64,000 nucleotides of DNA from an uncultured Collinsella sp. (GTDB taxonomy: Bacteria > Actinomycetota > Coriobacteriia > Coriobacteriales > Coriobacteriaceae). Of the stretch, positions 40,900 through 50,342 are shown piece after piece; within the stretch, counting starts at the first letter, position 1, and each line of letters begins with the position of its first letter. Position numbers and translations under genes: made by a program. The DNA is taken from the NCBI GenBank assembly GCA_900541745.1, contig UQLA01000006.1:1-64000 (forward strand). Direction: 5' to 3'. The notes beneath the pieces were generated by a model. The model worked only from the letters and a program-made list of their open reading frames with translations. It searched no databases and was not told the DNA's origin.

Positions 40900-43202
40900 T
40901 GGAAGACCATAGCGACCTTCTGGACGCGCTCTCGGCAATCGACCCGTCCACGCTCAACTACCAGGAATGGCTGGACGTCGGCATGGCGCTCCACGAGAGC
41001 GGGCTTCCGCTCGATGCGTGGGACGAGTGGAGCCGCAGGGACGCGGGAAGGTACCACGATGGCGAGTGCGAGCGCAAGTGGCGCGGCTTCGGTTCCGGCG
41101 AGACGAGGGTGAAGTCGGGCACGCTCGCGAAGATGGCGACCGAGCGCGGCTGGGTCCCGCCGCGTGCGTCCCAGGGAATGGGCGAGGCGCTGTCTTGGGA
41201 CGGCGAGATCTCGACCGCGCTCATCGACCCGTCATGGGTGGAGCCGGTCGAGCTGCCCGAGACCGACAAAACGGGTCCCGAGGAGCTTGTCGAGTACCTC
41301 GGTCACCTGTTCGACGAGGACGATGTGGTCGGCTACGTGTGCGAGAGCTGGGACCGCGAGGGCAAATGGCTCCCCAAATCGAAGGGATGCTACTCGCGCA
41401 CCGCCGGCGAGCTGATGCGCGAATTGAAGAAGTACGGCTCCATCGAGCAGGCCCTGGGCGCCTACGACGAACGCGCCGGCGCATGGATCCGAATCAACCC
41501 GCTCGACGGCAAGGGCGTGGGAAACGCCAACGTCGCGGAGTTCAAGTACGCCCTGGTCGAATCCGACACGCTGCCCAAGGAGAAGCAGCTGGCGCTCGTG
41601 CGGGAGCTCCAGCTGCCGTGCGCCGCAATCGTCGATTCCGGCAAGAAGAGCCTGCACGCCGTGGTGAAGGTCGACGCCCGCGACTACAACGAGTACCGCG
41701 ACCGCGTCATGCGCCTGTACGACGTTTGCCGCAAGAACGGACTCGACCCCGACACCCAGAACAAGAACCCGAGCCGCCTGTCGAGGATGCCCGGCGCCAT
41801 GCGCTCGGGCGAGCGGCAGCGCCTCGTGAGCGGGCCGTGCGGCAGGGCATCGTGGGCCGAGTGGTGGGACTGGATGCAGGAGACCACCGACGACCTGCCC
41901 GATCCCGAGAACTTGGCATCCGAGTGGGACGATATGCCCGAGCTCGCGCCGCCGCTCATCGACGGGGTGCTGCGCCAGGGCCACAAGATGTTGCTCGCGG
42001 GGCCGTCCAAGGCGGGCAAGTCGTTCGCGCTCATCGAGCTTTGCGTGTCGATCGCCGAGGGCAGGCCGTGGTTCGGCTGGGGGTGCGCGCAGGGGAGGGT
42101 GCTCTACGTCAACCTCGAGCTGGATTCCGCGAGCTGCCTGCACCGATTCAAGGACGTGTACGGGGCGCTCGGCTACGCGCCCGAGAACGTGGGGAACATC
42201 GACATCTGGAACCTGCGAGGGCGCTCCGTGCCGATGGACAGGCTGGCGCCCTCGCTCATCCGCCGTGCGCTCAAGACGCGCCCAATCGCCGTGGTGATCG
42301 ACCCCATCTACAAGGTCATCACGGGAGACGAGAACAGCGCCGACCAGATGGCGGCGTTCTGCAACCAGTTCGACAAGGTCGCCCAGCAGGTCGGGTGCGC
42401 CGTCATCTACTGCCACCACCATTCCAAGGGCCTGCAGGGGCAGAAGCGCTCCATGGACCGCGCTTCGGGCTCGGGCGTTTTCGCGCGAGACCCGGACGCG
42501 CTGCTGGACATGACCGCGCTGGAGCTGACGGACGAATGCACCAAGGCGCACTACGACTGGCGCAGGCAGCACGCGATCTGGGCCGCCTTCGACAAGTTCT
42601 TGCCGGAATGGCGATCGGATGAGAAGTTCGTCGGTATCGACTCGGCCGACGATTTGCAGAAGTGGGCGAACGAGTCTGCGAACGGCGCGCCCATCGAATT
42701 GCGCCGCGAACTTGAATCCATCCACGAGAGCCTACAGGGGTCATCGCGTGGGTGGGCCGCGTGGCGCATCGAGGGCACGCTGCGCGAGTTCCGCAGCTTC
42801 AAGCCCAAGAACCTGTGGTTCGAGTATCCCGTTCACCTGCCCGATGAGACCGGTGCCTTGGCTGACCTGAAATGCGAGGGCGAGTACGACCCGAGGGCGA
42901 GCCGTTCCAAGGGAAGGGATGTTAAAGCCAAGAACGACAAGAGCGCACAACAGGTCAAGGTCGAACTGATCCGTGAAGCCATGGAGCAGTGCGCCGAGGA
43001 TGGGGTTGAGCCGACAAGAAATGCAATCTTGGAGCGAATCGGAGAATTCCGAGGGAATCCAGTGAGCAGTTCACAGCTCAAATCTTGGACCTGCAATGTA
43101 TCGAAATGGAGTCCCTTCAGAATCAAAGACGGCACGAACCTGATCTATGACAAAGATAACCAGGCACTTGAATTCGACGGAGAAATCGACCTTTCCGAGT
43201 AG
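40899..43202 (+). CDS. Primase-helicase: PriCT-2, AEP prim-pol and RepA-like ATPase
   Basis: This 767-residue replication protein starts with a PriCT-2-like domain (residues about 4-65, YQEWLDVGMALHESG). The middle has an AEP prim-pol-like core (LVESDTLPKE ... IVDSGKKSLHAVVKVDA, about 210-270). A RecA-fold helicase with Walker A AGPSKAGKSFALIE near residue 367 and Walker B-type VVIDPIYKV follows, then a helical C-terminus. It starts by sharing the HNH stop, with AAAGGAG upstream. It is followed by an iteron-like region, consistent with the phage replication initiator or primase. Confidence 0.82.
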   Translation: MEDHSDLLDALSAIDPSTLNYQEWLDVGMALHESGLPLDAWDEWSRRDAGRYHDGECERKWRGFGSGETRVKSGTLAKMATERGWVPPRASQGMGEALSWDGEISTALIDPSWVEPVELPETDKTGPEELVEYLGHLFDEDDVVGYVCESWDREGKWLPKSKGCYSRTAGELMRELKKYGSIEQALGAYDERAGAWIRINPLDGKGVGNANVAEFKYALVESDTLPKEKQLALVRELQLPCAAIVDSGKKSLHAVVKVDARDYNEYRDRVMRLYDVCRKNGLDPDTQNKNPSRLSRMPGAMRSGERQRLVSGPCGRASWAEWWDWMQETTDDLPDPENLASEWDDMPELAPPLIDGVLRQGHKMLLAGPSKAGKSFALIELCVSIAEGRPWFGWGCAQGRVLYVNLELDSASCLHRFKDVYGALGYAPENVGNIDIWNLRGRSVPMDRLAPSLIRRALKTRPIAVVIDPIYKVITGDENSADQMAAFCNQFDKVAQQVGCAVIYCHHHSKGLQGQKRSMDRASGSGVFARDPDALLDMTALELTDECTKAHYDWRRQHAIWAAFDKFLPEWRSDEKFVGIDSADDLQKWANESANGAPIELRRELESIHESLQGSSRGWAAWRIEGTLREFRSFKPKNLWFEYPVHLPDETGALADLKCEGEYDPRASRSKGRDVKAKNDKSAQQVKVELIREAMEQCAEDGVEPTRNAILERIGEFRGNPVSSSQLKSWTCNVSKWSPFRIKDGTNLIYDKDNQALEFDGEIDLSE

Positions 43203-43220
43203 CTTTCAAAATTTTTAACC

Positions 43221-43391
43221 CACGGGTGTGACACTGTATTTTTTCAGTTTCGCACGGGTGTGAAAAAGGGGGTGTGACACTACTACTACGTAGTAGAGTT
43301 TCACACCCTACACCCCAAGGGTTAAGTGTGGACACGTGCGTGCGGGCTAAAGCCGCGCCCGCACTCGTGCGCTGTGGCCTACGGTCCACAC
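43221..43391. other. Origin-like iteron and hairpin region
   Basis: The non-coding stretch 43203-43475 follows the primase. It has three forward copies of a GGGTGTGA-like iteron (43223-43234 CGGGTGTGACAC, 43253-43263, 43268-43280) and inverted copies TCACACCC (43301-43308) and ACACCC near 43310. A perfect 14-bp palindrome CTACTACGTAGTAG (43283-43296) lies between them. Further on, GTGTGGAC (43326-43333) pairs with GTCCACAC (43384-43391) and encloses GTGCGGGC/GCCCGCAC (43340-43347/43357-43364). AT-rich tracts lie near 43209-43215 and 43236-43246. This is what a phage replication origin would look like, but function is inferred. Confidence 0.6.
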
Positions 43392-43475
43392 CCAACCCCC
43401 GCGGTGTAAATGGGAATTCCGCGTTTCGCCGCTTTTCAATTTTTTCGACAACTGAATCAAACGAGAGGGGTTCGT

Positions 43476-43544
43476 ATGAAATTCGACCCATGGACATTCG
43501 TCGGCTGCCTCGCCGTGCTCGCGCAAATCGGGGGGCTCTGCTGA
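43476..43544 (+). CDS. 22-aa hydrophobic micropeptide
   Basis: An ATG after GAGAGGGG opens a 22-codon frame with the hydrophobic core FVGCLAVLAQIGGL. Its TGA overlaps the RusA ATG by one base. It may be a genuine micropeptide or only a translational relay. Confidence 0.35.
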   Translation: MKFDPWTFVGCLAVLAQIGGLC

Positions 43545-43993
43545 TGGCGGGGGAGTGGTCGGCGTTTCTCGCCATGGCCGTGCCCACCGTCACGCACAAC
43601 GACCTCATCCCGTTCATGCGCAAGGGCAAGCCGAGCATCCGCAAGTCCGACGAGCTGAAGGAGGCCGAGGACAGGATCATCGCCCGCATCATCGCCGCCG
43701 GCGTGCCCGATAAGCCCTTGGACGGCGCGCTGAAACTGACCGTCAGGTGGTGCTTCCACGTGACCGGCAGCCACCGGCAGGGCGAGCCGCACCTCACGAA
43801 GCCGGACACCAGCAACCTGCTGAAGACGCTCGAGGACTGCCTGACCAGATGCGGGGTCATCCGTGACGACTCGCTCATCTGCCAGCACGACTTGGGCAAG
43901 GGATGGTCGGACCCGCGTGGCATCTACGTCCGCGTCGAGTGCATCGGCCTCGATTCGGGGGACGGCACCGCGACCATGGGCACAGAGAAGTAA
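43544..43993 (+). CDS. rusA: RusA-family Holliday junction resolvase
   Basis: RusA cuts Holliday junctions as a dimer and helps process phage replication and packaging intermediates. The 149-residue protein has the family core KPDTSNLLKTLEDCLT followed by GVIRDDSLI, holding the conserved aspartates. The ATG at 43544 directly continues from the micropeptide stop. Confidence 0.88.
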   Translation: MAGEWSAFLAMAVPTVTHNDLIPFMRKGKPSIRKSDELKEAEDRIIARIIAAGVPDKPLDGALKLTVRWCFHVTGSHRQGEPHLTKPDTSNLLKTLEDCLTRCGVIRDDSLICQHDLGKGWSDPRGIYVRVECIGLDSGDGTATMGTEK

Positions 43994-44013
43994 CGGGAGA
44001 AGGGACACAGGCA

Positions 44014-44325
44014 ATGGGAGGAAACAGCGCGGGCCGCGTGCAGACGCGCAGGTTCCACAGGCTCAAGGCGGAGTTCTTCGCCAGGTGCCAGGCCGAGCGC
44101 CCGGTGTGCTGGCTCTGCGGTCAGCCCATCGACTACTCGGCCGACCCGGGCACGACCGCCGACTCGCTGACATTGGACCACCGCGTGCCCGTGAGCAAGC
44201 GGCCCGACCTGCAGGAAGACCCGGCGAACTTCGAGCCCGCGCATTTCGCGTGCAACTCCAGGCGAGGCAACGGCGAGCCGCCCGTGAGCCTGGGAGTGCT
44301 GAGCCGCAAGTGGACAGCGGACTGA
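44014..44325 (+). CDS. HNH endonuclease of the packaging module
   Basis: The 103-residue protein has a CxxC pair (CWLCGQPI), the HNH core TLDHRVPVSKRPDL and FEPAHFACNSRRGN. Small HNH nucleases placed directly before terS are known to work with terminase in cos-type phages, and this gene has that place. The ATG at 44014 follows GGAGAAGGGACACAGGCA. Confidence 0.88.
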   Translation: MGGNSAGRVQTRRFHRLKAEFFARCQAERPVCWLCGQPIDYSADPGTTADSLTLDHRVPVSKRPDLQEDPANFEPAHFACNSRRGNGEPPVSLGVLSRKWTAD

Positions 44326-44497
44326 GGGGGGAGGGGCGGCAAGCGATCTGCCTGCGGGTTTGGCGGACTACCATCCGCGTGCGCCTCCTTCCTCTCTCCC
44401 CGATATTCTGATTTGGAATACCAGCGGGTAGAGGGGTGTTTTTGATTGATGTTTGGGGAAGATGCCCCGAAAAAGCCGGCGGACGAGGTGATTTTGG
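44326..44497. other. Non-coding gap before terS, possible cos region
   Basis: These 172 bases are G-rich at the left (GGGGGGAGGGG) and C-rich in the middle. They include a GGGG/CCCC hairpin near 44453-44466. The location between HNH and terS is where cos often lies. No cohesive-end sequence can be identified by eye. Confidence 0.35.
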
Positions 44498-44836
44498 ATG
44501 AAGTTGGATGAACTTAAAGGCTTCTCAGAGACGTTTGAAGATGCCGTTTTGCACGCAGATTGGTTGAGAGACCCATACGGCAATATCGCCCCGAAATTCG
44601 TTGCTACAGTTCGTCTGGGACGGTCTTTGGCAAAGAAGCTCGACAAGCTAGAGCAACACGACTGGATAAATGCCGCCGACAAGCCCGACACGACCACCGT
44701 GAGCCAGTACCTGAAGGTCCTGGACGCGCTGAAGCTCAACCCGAGCTGCGACAAGTCCATCAAGGCCGAGCCGCAGAAGAAGAAGTCGAGCTCGCTGGCG
44801 GCATTCACATCCGGGTTCAAGGTCGTGAACGGCTGA
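44498..44836 (+). CDS. terS: Terminase small subunit
   Basis: TerS recognises phage DNA and starts packaging. The 112-residue protein is largely helical (LRDPYGNIAPKFVATVRLG, then TVSQYLKVLDAL) with a basic tail, of the size typical for P27-like small subunits. It ends inside the terL start as TGATG. The call rests partly on place. Confidence 0.75.
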   Translation: MKLDELKGFSETFEDAVLHADWLRDPYGNIAPKFVATVRLGRSLAKKLDKLEQHDWINAADKPDTTTVSQYLKVLDALKLNPSCDKSIKAEPQKKKSSSLAAFTSGFKVVNG

Positions 44837-46419
44837 TGGGCTTGCTCCACGTCAAAGCTGAAGAGAAGGGGTACGCCGAGCCGCGAATCTGGACCAAGCC
44901 CCTGCGCGAGCTCACGCCCGAGACCTCGCTTGGTTTCGAGGTCATCGACTACGCCCGCGAGGTGCTCCACGTGGAGCTGCGACCGTGGCAGAAGTGGCTG
45001 CTCATCCACGCGCTCGAGCTGAATGAGGACGGCAGCTACCGCTTCAAGAAGGTCATCGTCCTCGTCGCCCGACAGAACGGCAAGACGATGCTCGCCAGCG
45101 TGCTTTCCAGCTGGTGGTTGTTCGTCGACTCGCAGCGCCACCCCGAGCGCGTGCCTCCCGTTAAGTTCAAGATCGTCGGCACCGCCCAGAACCTCGACAT
45201 CGCGCGAGAGCCGTGGTCGCAGGTTCGCCTTTGGTGCAACCCGGATCCGCCGAGCGAGGCGGAATCGGAAGTCGCGATAGCCGATCTGCAGGAGGCGACC
45301 AACAAGGTCTCGGACACCAACGGCAAGGAGTACATCCAGGCGGCGTCGCTGGCCCACTACGAGATCCGCGCCGCCAAGAACGCCCGCGGCAAGCCTGCCG
45401 CCCGCGTCCTCATGGACGAGCTGCGCGAGCAGGAGAACTGGGTCGCGTGGAATGCAACCTCGCAGACCACTAAATCCTTTTGGAGCGGTCAGCTCTGGGG
45501 AATCTCCAACGCCGGCGATGCGAAGTCGGTCGTCCTCGCCGCGCAGCGCAAGGCCGCACTCAAGGTGGTCGCCAGCTGGGAGAAGCTGGTCGAGAAGCGC
45601 GGCATGGATCCGTTCGAGTGGGCCGACAAGCACGATAACGCGATAGGCATCTTCGAGTGGTCGGGCCGTGACGGCTGCGAACTGGACAGCGACGAGGACC
45701 TCCTGCAGGCGAACCCCTCGTGCGGTTACGGCGGCATGACGCTCAAGTCACTCAAGTCCGACATCGACGGCATGACCGAGGCGTCCTTCCGCACCGAGGT
45801 CCTGTGCCAATGGGTCACGGCTGACGTCACCCCCTACGTTGACGTCGAGACGTGGGAGTCGCTCACCGATAACGACAGCCGAATCCCCGAGGACGAGCGC
45901 GTCGTGCTCGCCATCGACACCAGCGACGACCGCAAGACCACCTACGTCGCCGTGGCGGGCGCGAGGGGCGACGGCATGGACCACGTCGAGGTCATCGCGC
46001 GGCGCGACGGTAACCTGTGGGTGCCGAAATACCTCAAGTCCGTGCAGGAGGCATGGGGCATCGACGAGGTCGCCCTGCAGTCGAAGGGATGCCCTGCGGG
46101 GGACTTCCGCGACATGCTTGAGGAAGAAGGATGGACGGTCCATGCCATCGAGGGCAGCAAGCTCGGCTCCGTAGCAGGAAGCTTCAAGGATGCGGTGCTC
46201 GACGGGACCATCCGCCACACCGACCAGCCGGTTCTCACGCAGCAGCTCAAGTGCGCTGTCACTCGAAAGCTCGGCGAGGTCGATGTCTGGACGCGCAGGG
46301 CATCGCAGGGTCAGATCTCGGCGGTGATCGCCGCGAGCGAGGCGCTCTGGGCGCTGCGCAACTGCGAGCGACCGAAGCCCAAGGCCAAGCCTTCGCCCTA
46401 TCCGCTGACGATTATCTAG
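44836..46419 (+). CDS. terL: Terminase large subunit
   Basis: TerL pumps DNA into the capsid and cuts it. The 527-residue protein has the ATPase Walker A VARQNGKT (about residues 77-84) and Walker B RVLMDEL near 193. Its nuclease domain has VLAIDTSDD near residue 357 and a later conserved acidic segment. The start shares the terS stop. It is of the HK97/P27 type. Confidence 0.92.
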   Translation: MGLLHVKAEEKGYAEPRIWTKPLRELTPETSLGFEVIDYAREVLHVELRPWQKWLLIHALELNEDGSYRFKKVIVLVARQNGKTMLASVLSSWWLFVDSQRHPERVPPVKFKIVGTAQNLDIAREPWSQVRLWCNPDPPSEAESEVAIADLQEATNKVSDTNGKEYIQAASLAHYEIRAAKNARGKPAARVLMDELREQENWVAWNATSQTTKSFWSGQLWGISNAGDAKSVVLAAQRKAALKVVASWEKLVEKRGMDPFEWADKHDNAIGIFEWSGRDGCELDSDEDLLQANPSCGYGGMTLKSLKSDIDGMTEASFRTEVLCQWVTADVTPYVDVETWESLTDNDSRIPEDERVVLAIDTSDDRKTTYVAVAGARGDGMDHVEVIARRDGNLWVPKYLKSVQEAWGIDEVALQSKGCPAGDFRDMLEEEGWTVHAIEGSKLGSVAGSFKDAVLDGTIRHTDQPVLTQQLKCAVTRKLGEVDVWTRRASQGQISAVIAASEALWALRNCERPKPKAKPSPYPLTII

Positions 46420-46429
46420 GAGCTGACAC

Positions 46430-47755
46430 ATGCGCTTTTCCGACCGCATCAGGGCGGCTTACGATGGCTTCACGGGCAAATCCGAGACTGCCGAGAACGC
46501 CGCCGGGCAGCCCGAGACCACCGCGCAGCACGCTGTTCCGTACGCGCCGATGATTCCCCCCGGCTTGCTCGAGGACATCGCATTCGGCGATTACGACCGC
46601 CGCGACCTGTGGGCCGCCGAGTACAACGTCCGCATGGTGGTCGATTTCGTTGCAAGCAAGATCGCGGCGCTCCCGTTCCACGCCTACCGCGTGAAGCCCA
46701 ACGGCGACCGCGAGGAGGCACCCAATTCGGAAATCGGTAAGCTCATCGCTGACCCGAGCTACGTTGCGAACGAGACCCGTTACCGTCTCATCCACTCGCT
46801 GGTGGTCGACATGATGCTCAACGACCAGTGGCTGATGCTGCTCACGATGGACAAGGACTACGACTACCGCTTGCGCCGCATCCCATACGGCACGTACTCC
46901 GTGCGGTACAACGCGCTCGCGGAGCCGATGGGAGTCCAGATCACGCTCCCAAACGGTCAGGTCAACTACGAGCTGCCGAACAAGAACGTCCTGCTGTCGC
47001 TCGGCTACCCCGGCGCGGTCGGCAATCCCAAGCCCATGTCCGGCGCCTTGGGGCCGCTGCTCACAGAGGCGCGCGAGCTGGCGAGCTACCGCCGCTTCAT
47101 CGCCCAGAACGGCGGACGCATCCCCGCCTACATCAAGCGACCCGCCGGTATGGAGTGGGCGAGCGAGCAGGCGCGCAATGACTTCATCCAGGGCATGCGC
47201 GCCTACCGCAAGGGCGGTGGCAAGGACGGCGGCTGGCCCCTGCTCGAGGACGGTATGGAAATCGTCACGCTCGACGCTTTCAAGCCCGTCGACATGGCAG
47301 ACCTCGATGCACGCGACCGTATCGGCATCGCCGTGTGCAACGCATACCACATCTCGCCGGAGAACGTCGGCATCCGCACCGGCAACAAGTCGAGCGTGGA
47401 GGCCTACAAGGACCAGCTGTGGAATGTCGAGCTGGCCCCGTATGTCGTCCAGCTCGAACAGCAGCTGAATCATGTCATCCCCAAGGCGGTCGGCGAGGAG
47501 GACGTCTTCATCCTCGCGAACATGGATGCGCAGCTGCGGGGTACCCCCAGCGAACAATACAAGGCGTTGAGCACGGCGACCGGTCGTCCGTTCATGTCCC
47601 TGAACGAGGGCCGACGCAAGCTCAACCTTCCCGCCAAGGATGACGGCGACGAGGTGATCGTCCCGCTCAACGTCACCCAAGGCGGACAGCCGTCCCCGCA
47701 GGACGGCGGCAATACCCAGAACGCCCAGACGGGCGCGAGCCCGAACGGGAGGTAA
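46430..47755 (+). CDS. HK97-type portal protein
   Basis: The portal is the dodecameric DNA channel at the capsid vertex. The 441-residue protein has the usual order, with MVVDFVASKIAALPFHAY early and the late AYHISPENVGI clip/stem segment, followed by a disordered Gly/Gln/Asn-rich tail. It follows terL by 10 bases with AGGAGCTGAC as ribosome site. Confidence 0.9.
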   Translation: MRFSDRIRAAYDGFTGKSETAENAAGQPETTAQHAVPYAPMIPPGLLEDIAFGDYDRRDLWAAEYNVRMVVDFVASKIAALPFHAYRVKPNGDREEAPNSEIGKLIADPSYVANETRYRLIHSLVVDMMLNDQWLMLLTMDKDYDYRLRRIPYGTYSVRYNALAEPMGVQITLPNGQVNYELPNKNVLLSLGYPGAVGNPKPMSGALGPLLTEARELASYRRFIAQNGGRIPAYIKRPAGMEWASEQARNDFIQGMRAYRKGGGKDGGWPLLEDGMEIVTLDAFKPVDMADLDARDRIGIAVCNAYHISPENVGIRTGNKSSVEAYKDQLWNVELAPYVVQLEQQLNHVIPKAVGEEDVFILANMDAQLRGTPSEQYKALSTATGRPFMSLNEGRRKLNLPAKDDGDEVIVPLNVTQGGQPSPQDGGNTQNAQTGASPNGR

Positions 47756-47759
47756 CAAG

Positions 47760-48446
47760 ATGAGCAAGCTCGATTTCCTCAACTTCGAGGTCAAGGCCGT
47801 CCTCGAGGAGGAGGGCGTGTTCGAGGGGTACGCCTCCACGTGGGAGCGCGACCTTATCGACGACGAGATCACTAAGGGCGCATACGCCGAGACGCTTTCA
47901 GCCGACTACCCCGACGGCGGCGCTGGAATCCCGCTCTATTGGGGCCACAACTACGATTCGCCGCTCAACTGCATCGGCGAGTCCCTTTCCGCGTGCGAGG
48001 ACGAGAAGGGCCTGAACGTCAAATTTAAGTTCGACCTCGATACCGCCGAGGGCAAGAAGGCGTACGACCTGCTCAAGCGCGGCCTCGTGCACCAGATGTC
48101 GGTCGGCTTCCTCGCGCAGAAGACCGCTTGGGTCAAGGACGAGGGCGACCAGTGGTCGCACCGCCGCATCGAGAAGATCAAGCTCTTCGAGGTCTCCGTG
48201 GTGCCCATTGCCTGCAACCAGCAGGCTGAGGTCACCGACGTCAAGAGCGGTCGAGCCATCTCCAAGGACAACGAGTCCCTCATCCAGCAGGCCATCGACT
48301 GCCTGCAGGATGTGCTCAAGAATGTCGGCTCCGATGACGATTCCGATGAATCCGATGAGACCGATGAAAAGGCTCATGCACTTGCCGAGCGCAAGTCTGA
48401 GATAGCAGAAATCGCCGAATACCTCGGCGGAGCAGTCACCGATTAG
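47760..48446 (+). CDS. HK97-type prohead protease
   Basis: The protease cleaves scaffold and capsid propeptides during head maturation. The 228-residue protein has the catalytic-histidine motif WGHNYDSP near residue 61 and the serine segment VHQMSVGF near residue 111, plus VSVVPIACNQQA. An acidic tail of about 50 residues may act as a scaffold. Confidence 0.9.
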   Translation: MSKLDFLNFEVKAVLEEEGVFEGYASTWERDLIDDEITKGAYAETLSADYPDGGAGIPLYWGHNYDSPLNCIGESLSACEDEKGLNVKFKFDLDTAEGKKAYDLLKRGLVHQMSVGFLAQKTAWVKDEGDQWSHRRIEKIKLFEVSVVPIACNQQAEVTDVKSGRAISKDNESLIQQAIDCLQDVLKNVGSDDDSDESDETDEKAHALAERKSEIAEIAEYLGGAVTD

Positions 48447-48456
48447 GAGGACAAAC

Positions 48457-49782
48457 ATGCGCATTAAGGAGCGTATCGCCGCCGAGAAGAAGGCGGCACA
48501 GGACATTCTCGCCAAGGGCGAGGAGAACCTCACCGATGAGGAGTTCGAGCAGCTGAAGCAGCACGTCTCCGAGGCCAAGAAGCTCGAGGAGCGCGCCGCA
48601 CTGCTCAAGGACGGAGCCGAGATCCTCGACAACGCCGCCGAGGGCAAGAACCTCGAGCAGAAGAAGGAGGAGAACGCCGTGACCGCGAAGAGCATCGGCG
48701 AGCATTTCGCCAACGAGCTGAAGGCAAAGGGCCTCACGGTCGCCAAGGCCAAGACCATCAACTTCGAGACCTCCGAGTTCGGCACCAAGGCCGCTGCCGA
48801 CGTGAACCTCACCGGCGGCGCCGCTGGCTCCAACGCCCCGTACCTTACCGAGATCGACGATCCCGCCTTCGCCACGCGCCAGGACCTGCTCATCGTCAAC
48901 CTGTTCGGCACCGGTACCATGGGCGGTCAGGTGCTGAAGTACCCGGTCTACGGCAAGCTCGAGGGCAAGCCCGGCGAGACCGCCGAGGGCGCAGCCGCCG
49001 CACACACCCACTTCCCCGACCCCACCTGGGAGAACGACACCCTCCACTCCATCACGGACCTGTGGGAGATCACCGATGACATGATCGACGACCTGCCCTA
49101 TGTCGTCTCCGAGATCAATGACCACAACCAGTACGAGTTCGACCTGGTCAAGGAGAACGAGATCTGGAACGGCGACGGCACCAGCGACAACATCAAGGGC
49201 CTTGTCGCGCGAATCCCGTCCGACTCCGTCATCGCCGGCACCAGCACCGAACCGCTCGAGGACCGCATCTTTACGGCAATCACCATGATCAAGAAGAACG
49301 TCAACCGCACGGCTGACGGCCTTGTCATTAACCCCGAGGACTATAAGACCCTGCGCCTGAAGCGCGACAAGAACGGCCAGTACTACGGCGGCGGCTTCTT
49401 CCTGCCGCCCTACAACGGCACCGGCACCCTCGTCATCCAGCAGACCCCGTGGGGCCTGCCGACCGTGGTCACCCCGACCCAGGCGAAGGGCAACTGCGTG
49501 GTCGGCGCCTTCAAGACCGGCAAGGTTCTCTCCCGCGGCGCACGCACGCTGAAGACCAGCGACTCCCATAAGGAGAACTTCGGCTCCGGCATCACCGCCT
49601 TCCGCCTGAAGGAGCGCTGCACGCTCCAGGTCAAGTACCCGTACGCCTTCGTCAAGGTGTCCACGGACGAGACCAAGGTCGTCGCGCAGTCCGACGATTC
49701 CGGCATCGCGGTCCAGTCCGACGAGCCCGTGGCCGATACCGAGACCGCCAAGACCGCCAAGACCGCCAAGGCCGCGAAATAG
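48457..49782 (+). CDS. HK97-type major capsid protein
   Basis: The 441-residue protein has a coiled N-terminal delta region (about residues 1-75) that should be removed by the protease. The HK97 fold core follows (SVIAGTSTEP, YYGGGFFLPPY, GLPTVVTPTQAKGNCVVG). It ends with an Ala/Lys-rich tail beyond the usual core (AKTAKTAKTAKAAK). The family call follows from the fold markers and from the adjacent protease. Confidence 0.9.
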   Translation: MRIKERIAAEKKAAQDILAKGEENLTDEEFEQLKQHVSEAKKLEERAALLKDGAEILDNAAEGKNLEQKKEENAVTAKSIGEHFANELKAKGLTVAKAKTINFETSEFGTKAAADVNLTGGAAGSNAPYLTEIDDPAFATRQDLLIVNLFGTGTMGGQVLKYPVYGKLEGKPGETAEGAAAAHTHFPDPTWENDTLHSITDLWEITDDMIDDLPYVVSEINDHNQYEFDLVKENEIWNGDGTSDNIKGLVARIPSDSVIAGTSTEPLEDRIFTAITMIKKNVNRTADGLVINPEDYKTLRLKRDKNGQYYGGGFFLPPYNGTGTLVIQQTPWGLPTVVTPTQAKGNCVVGAFKTGKVLSRGARTLKTSDSHKENFGSGITAFRLKERCTLQVKYPYAFVKVSTDETKVVAQSDDSGIAVQSDEPVADTETAKTAKTAKAAK

Positions 49783-49811
49783 CCTCGGCTGACTGATTGA
49801 AAGGGGGCATC

Positions 49812-50342
49812 ATGACCGAATCTTTCCTCGGCGACCATACCGACTACAGCGGGCTTGGTGCCCCCATGTTCAACGCCGCCGCCGTGAGCGCCATCCGCGG
49901 CTACTGCGGATGGCATATCGCGCCGTCGATGGTGCTGTCCGGCAAGGTCGGCTCCGCTGGCGGCAAGATCATCCGCATCCCCGCGCTCAACGTTACCGAG
50001 GTCACGAAGCTCGCACTGGCCGATGACACCGACCTTCTGGACGGTGCGCAGTGGAACGCTGACGGCCTTATCGAGCTGGCGGTGCCCGTTGAGCCGTGCC
50101 TGAGCGGCATCGAGTACACTGTCACCGCCGGATTCAACCCGGATGACGTGCCCGACCTCATCACGGTCGCGCTCCAGGTCTCCCGACGAGCCGCCAGCGC
50201 ACCCGCGGGCACCGTGCGCTCCCAGAGCGTCAACGGCGCGTCCGTGAGCTACGCATTCAGCGGTTCCGGTGCTACGTCCGTCCAGCTCATGCAGGACGAG
50301 CGCGAGATTCTCGACAGGTATAGGATTGCGAGGCTCCCGTGA
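49812..50342 (+). CDS. Head-tail connector (adaptor) protein
   Basis: The 176-residue protein has the segment AAAVSAIRGYCGWHIAPS and strand-rich middle part found in connector proteins that sit under the portal. The ATG at 49812 follows AAAGGGGG. It lies directly after the capsid gene, where gp6-like adaptors sit. Confidence 0.75.
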   Translation: MTESFLGDHTDYSGLGAPMFNAAAVSAIRGYCGWHIAPSMVLSGKVGSAGGKIIRIPALNVTEVTKLALADDTDLLDGAQWNADGLIELAVPVEPCLSGIEYTVTAGFNPDDVPDLITVALQVSRRAASAPAGTVRSQSVNGASVSYAFSGSGATSVQLMQDEREILDRYRIARLP

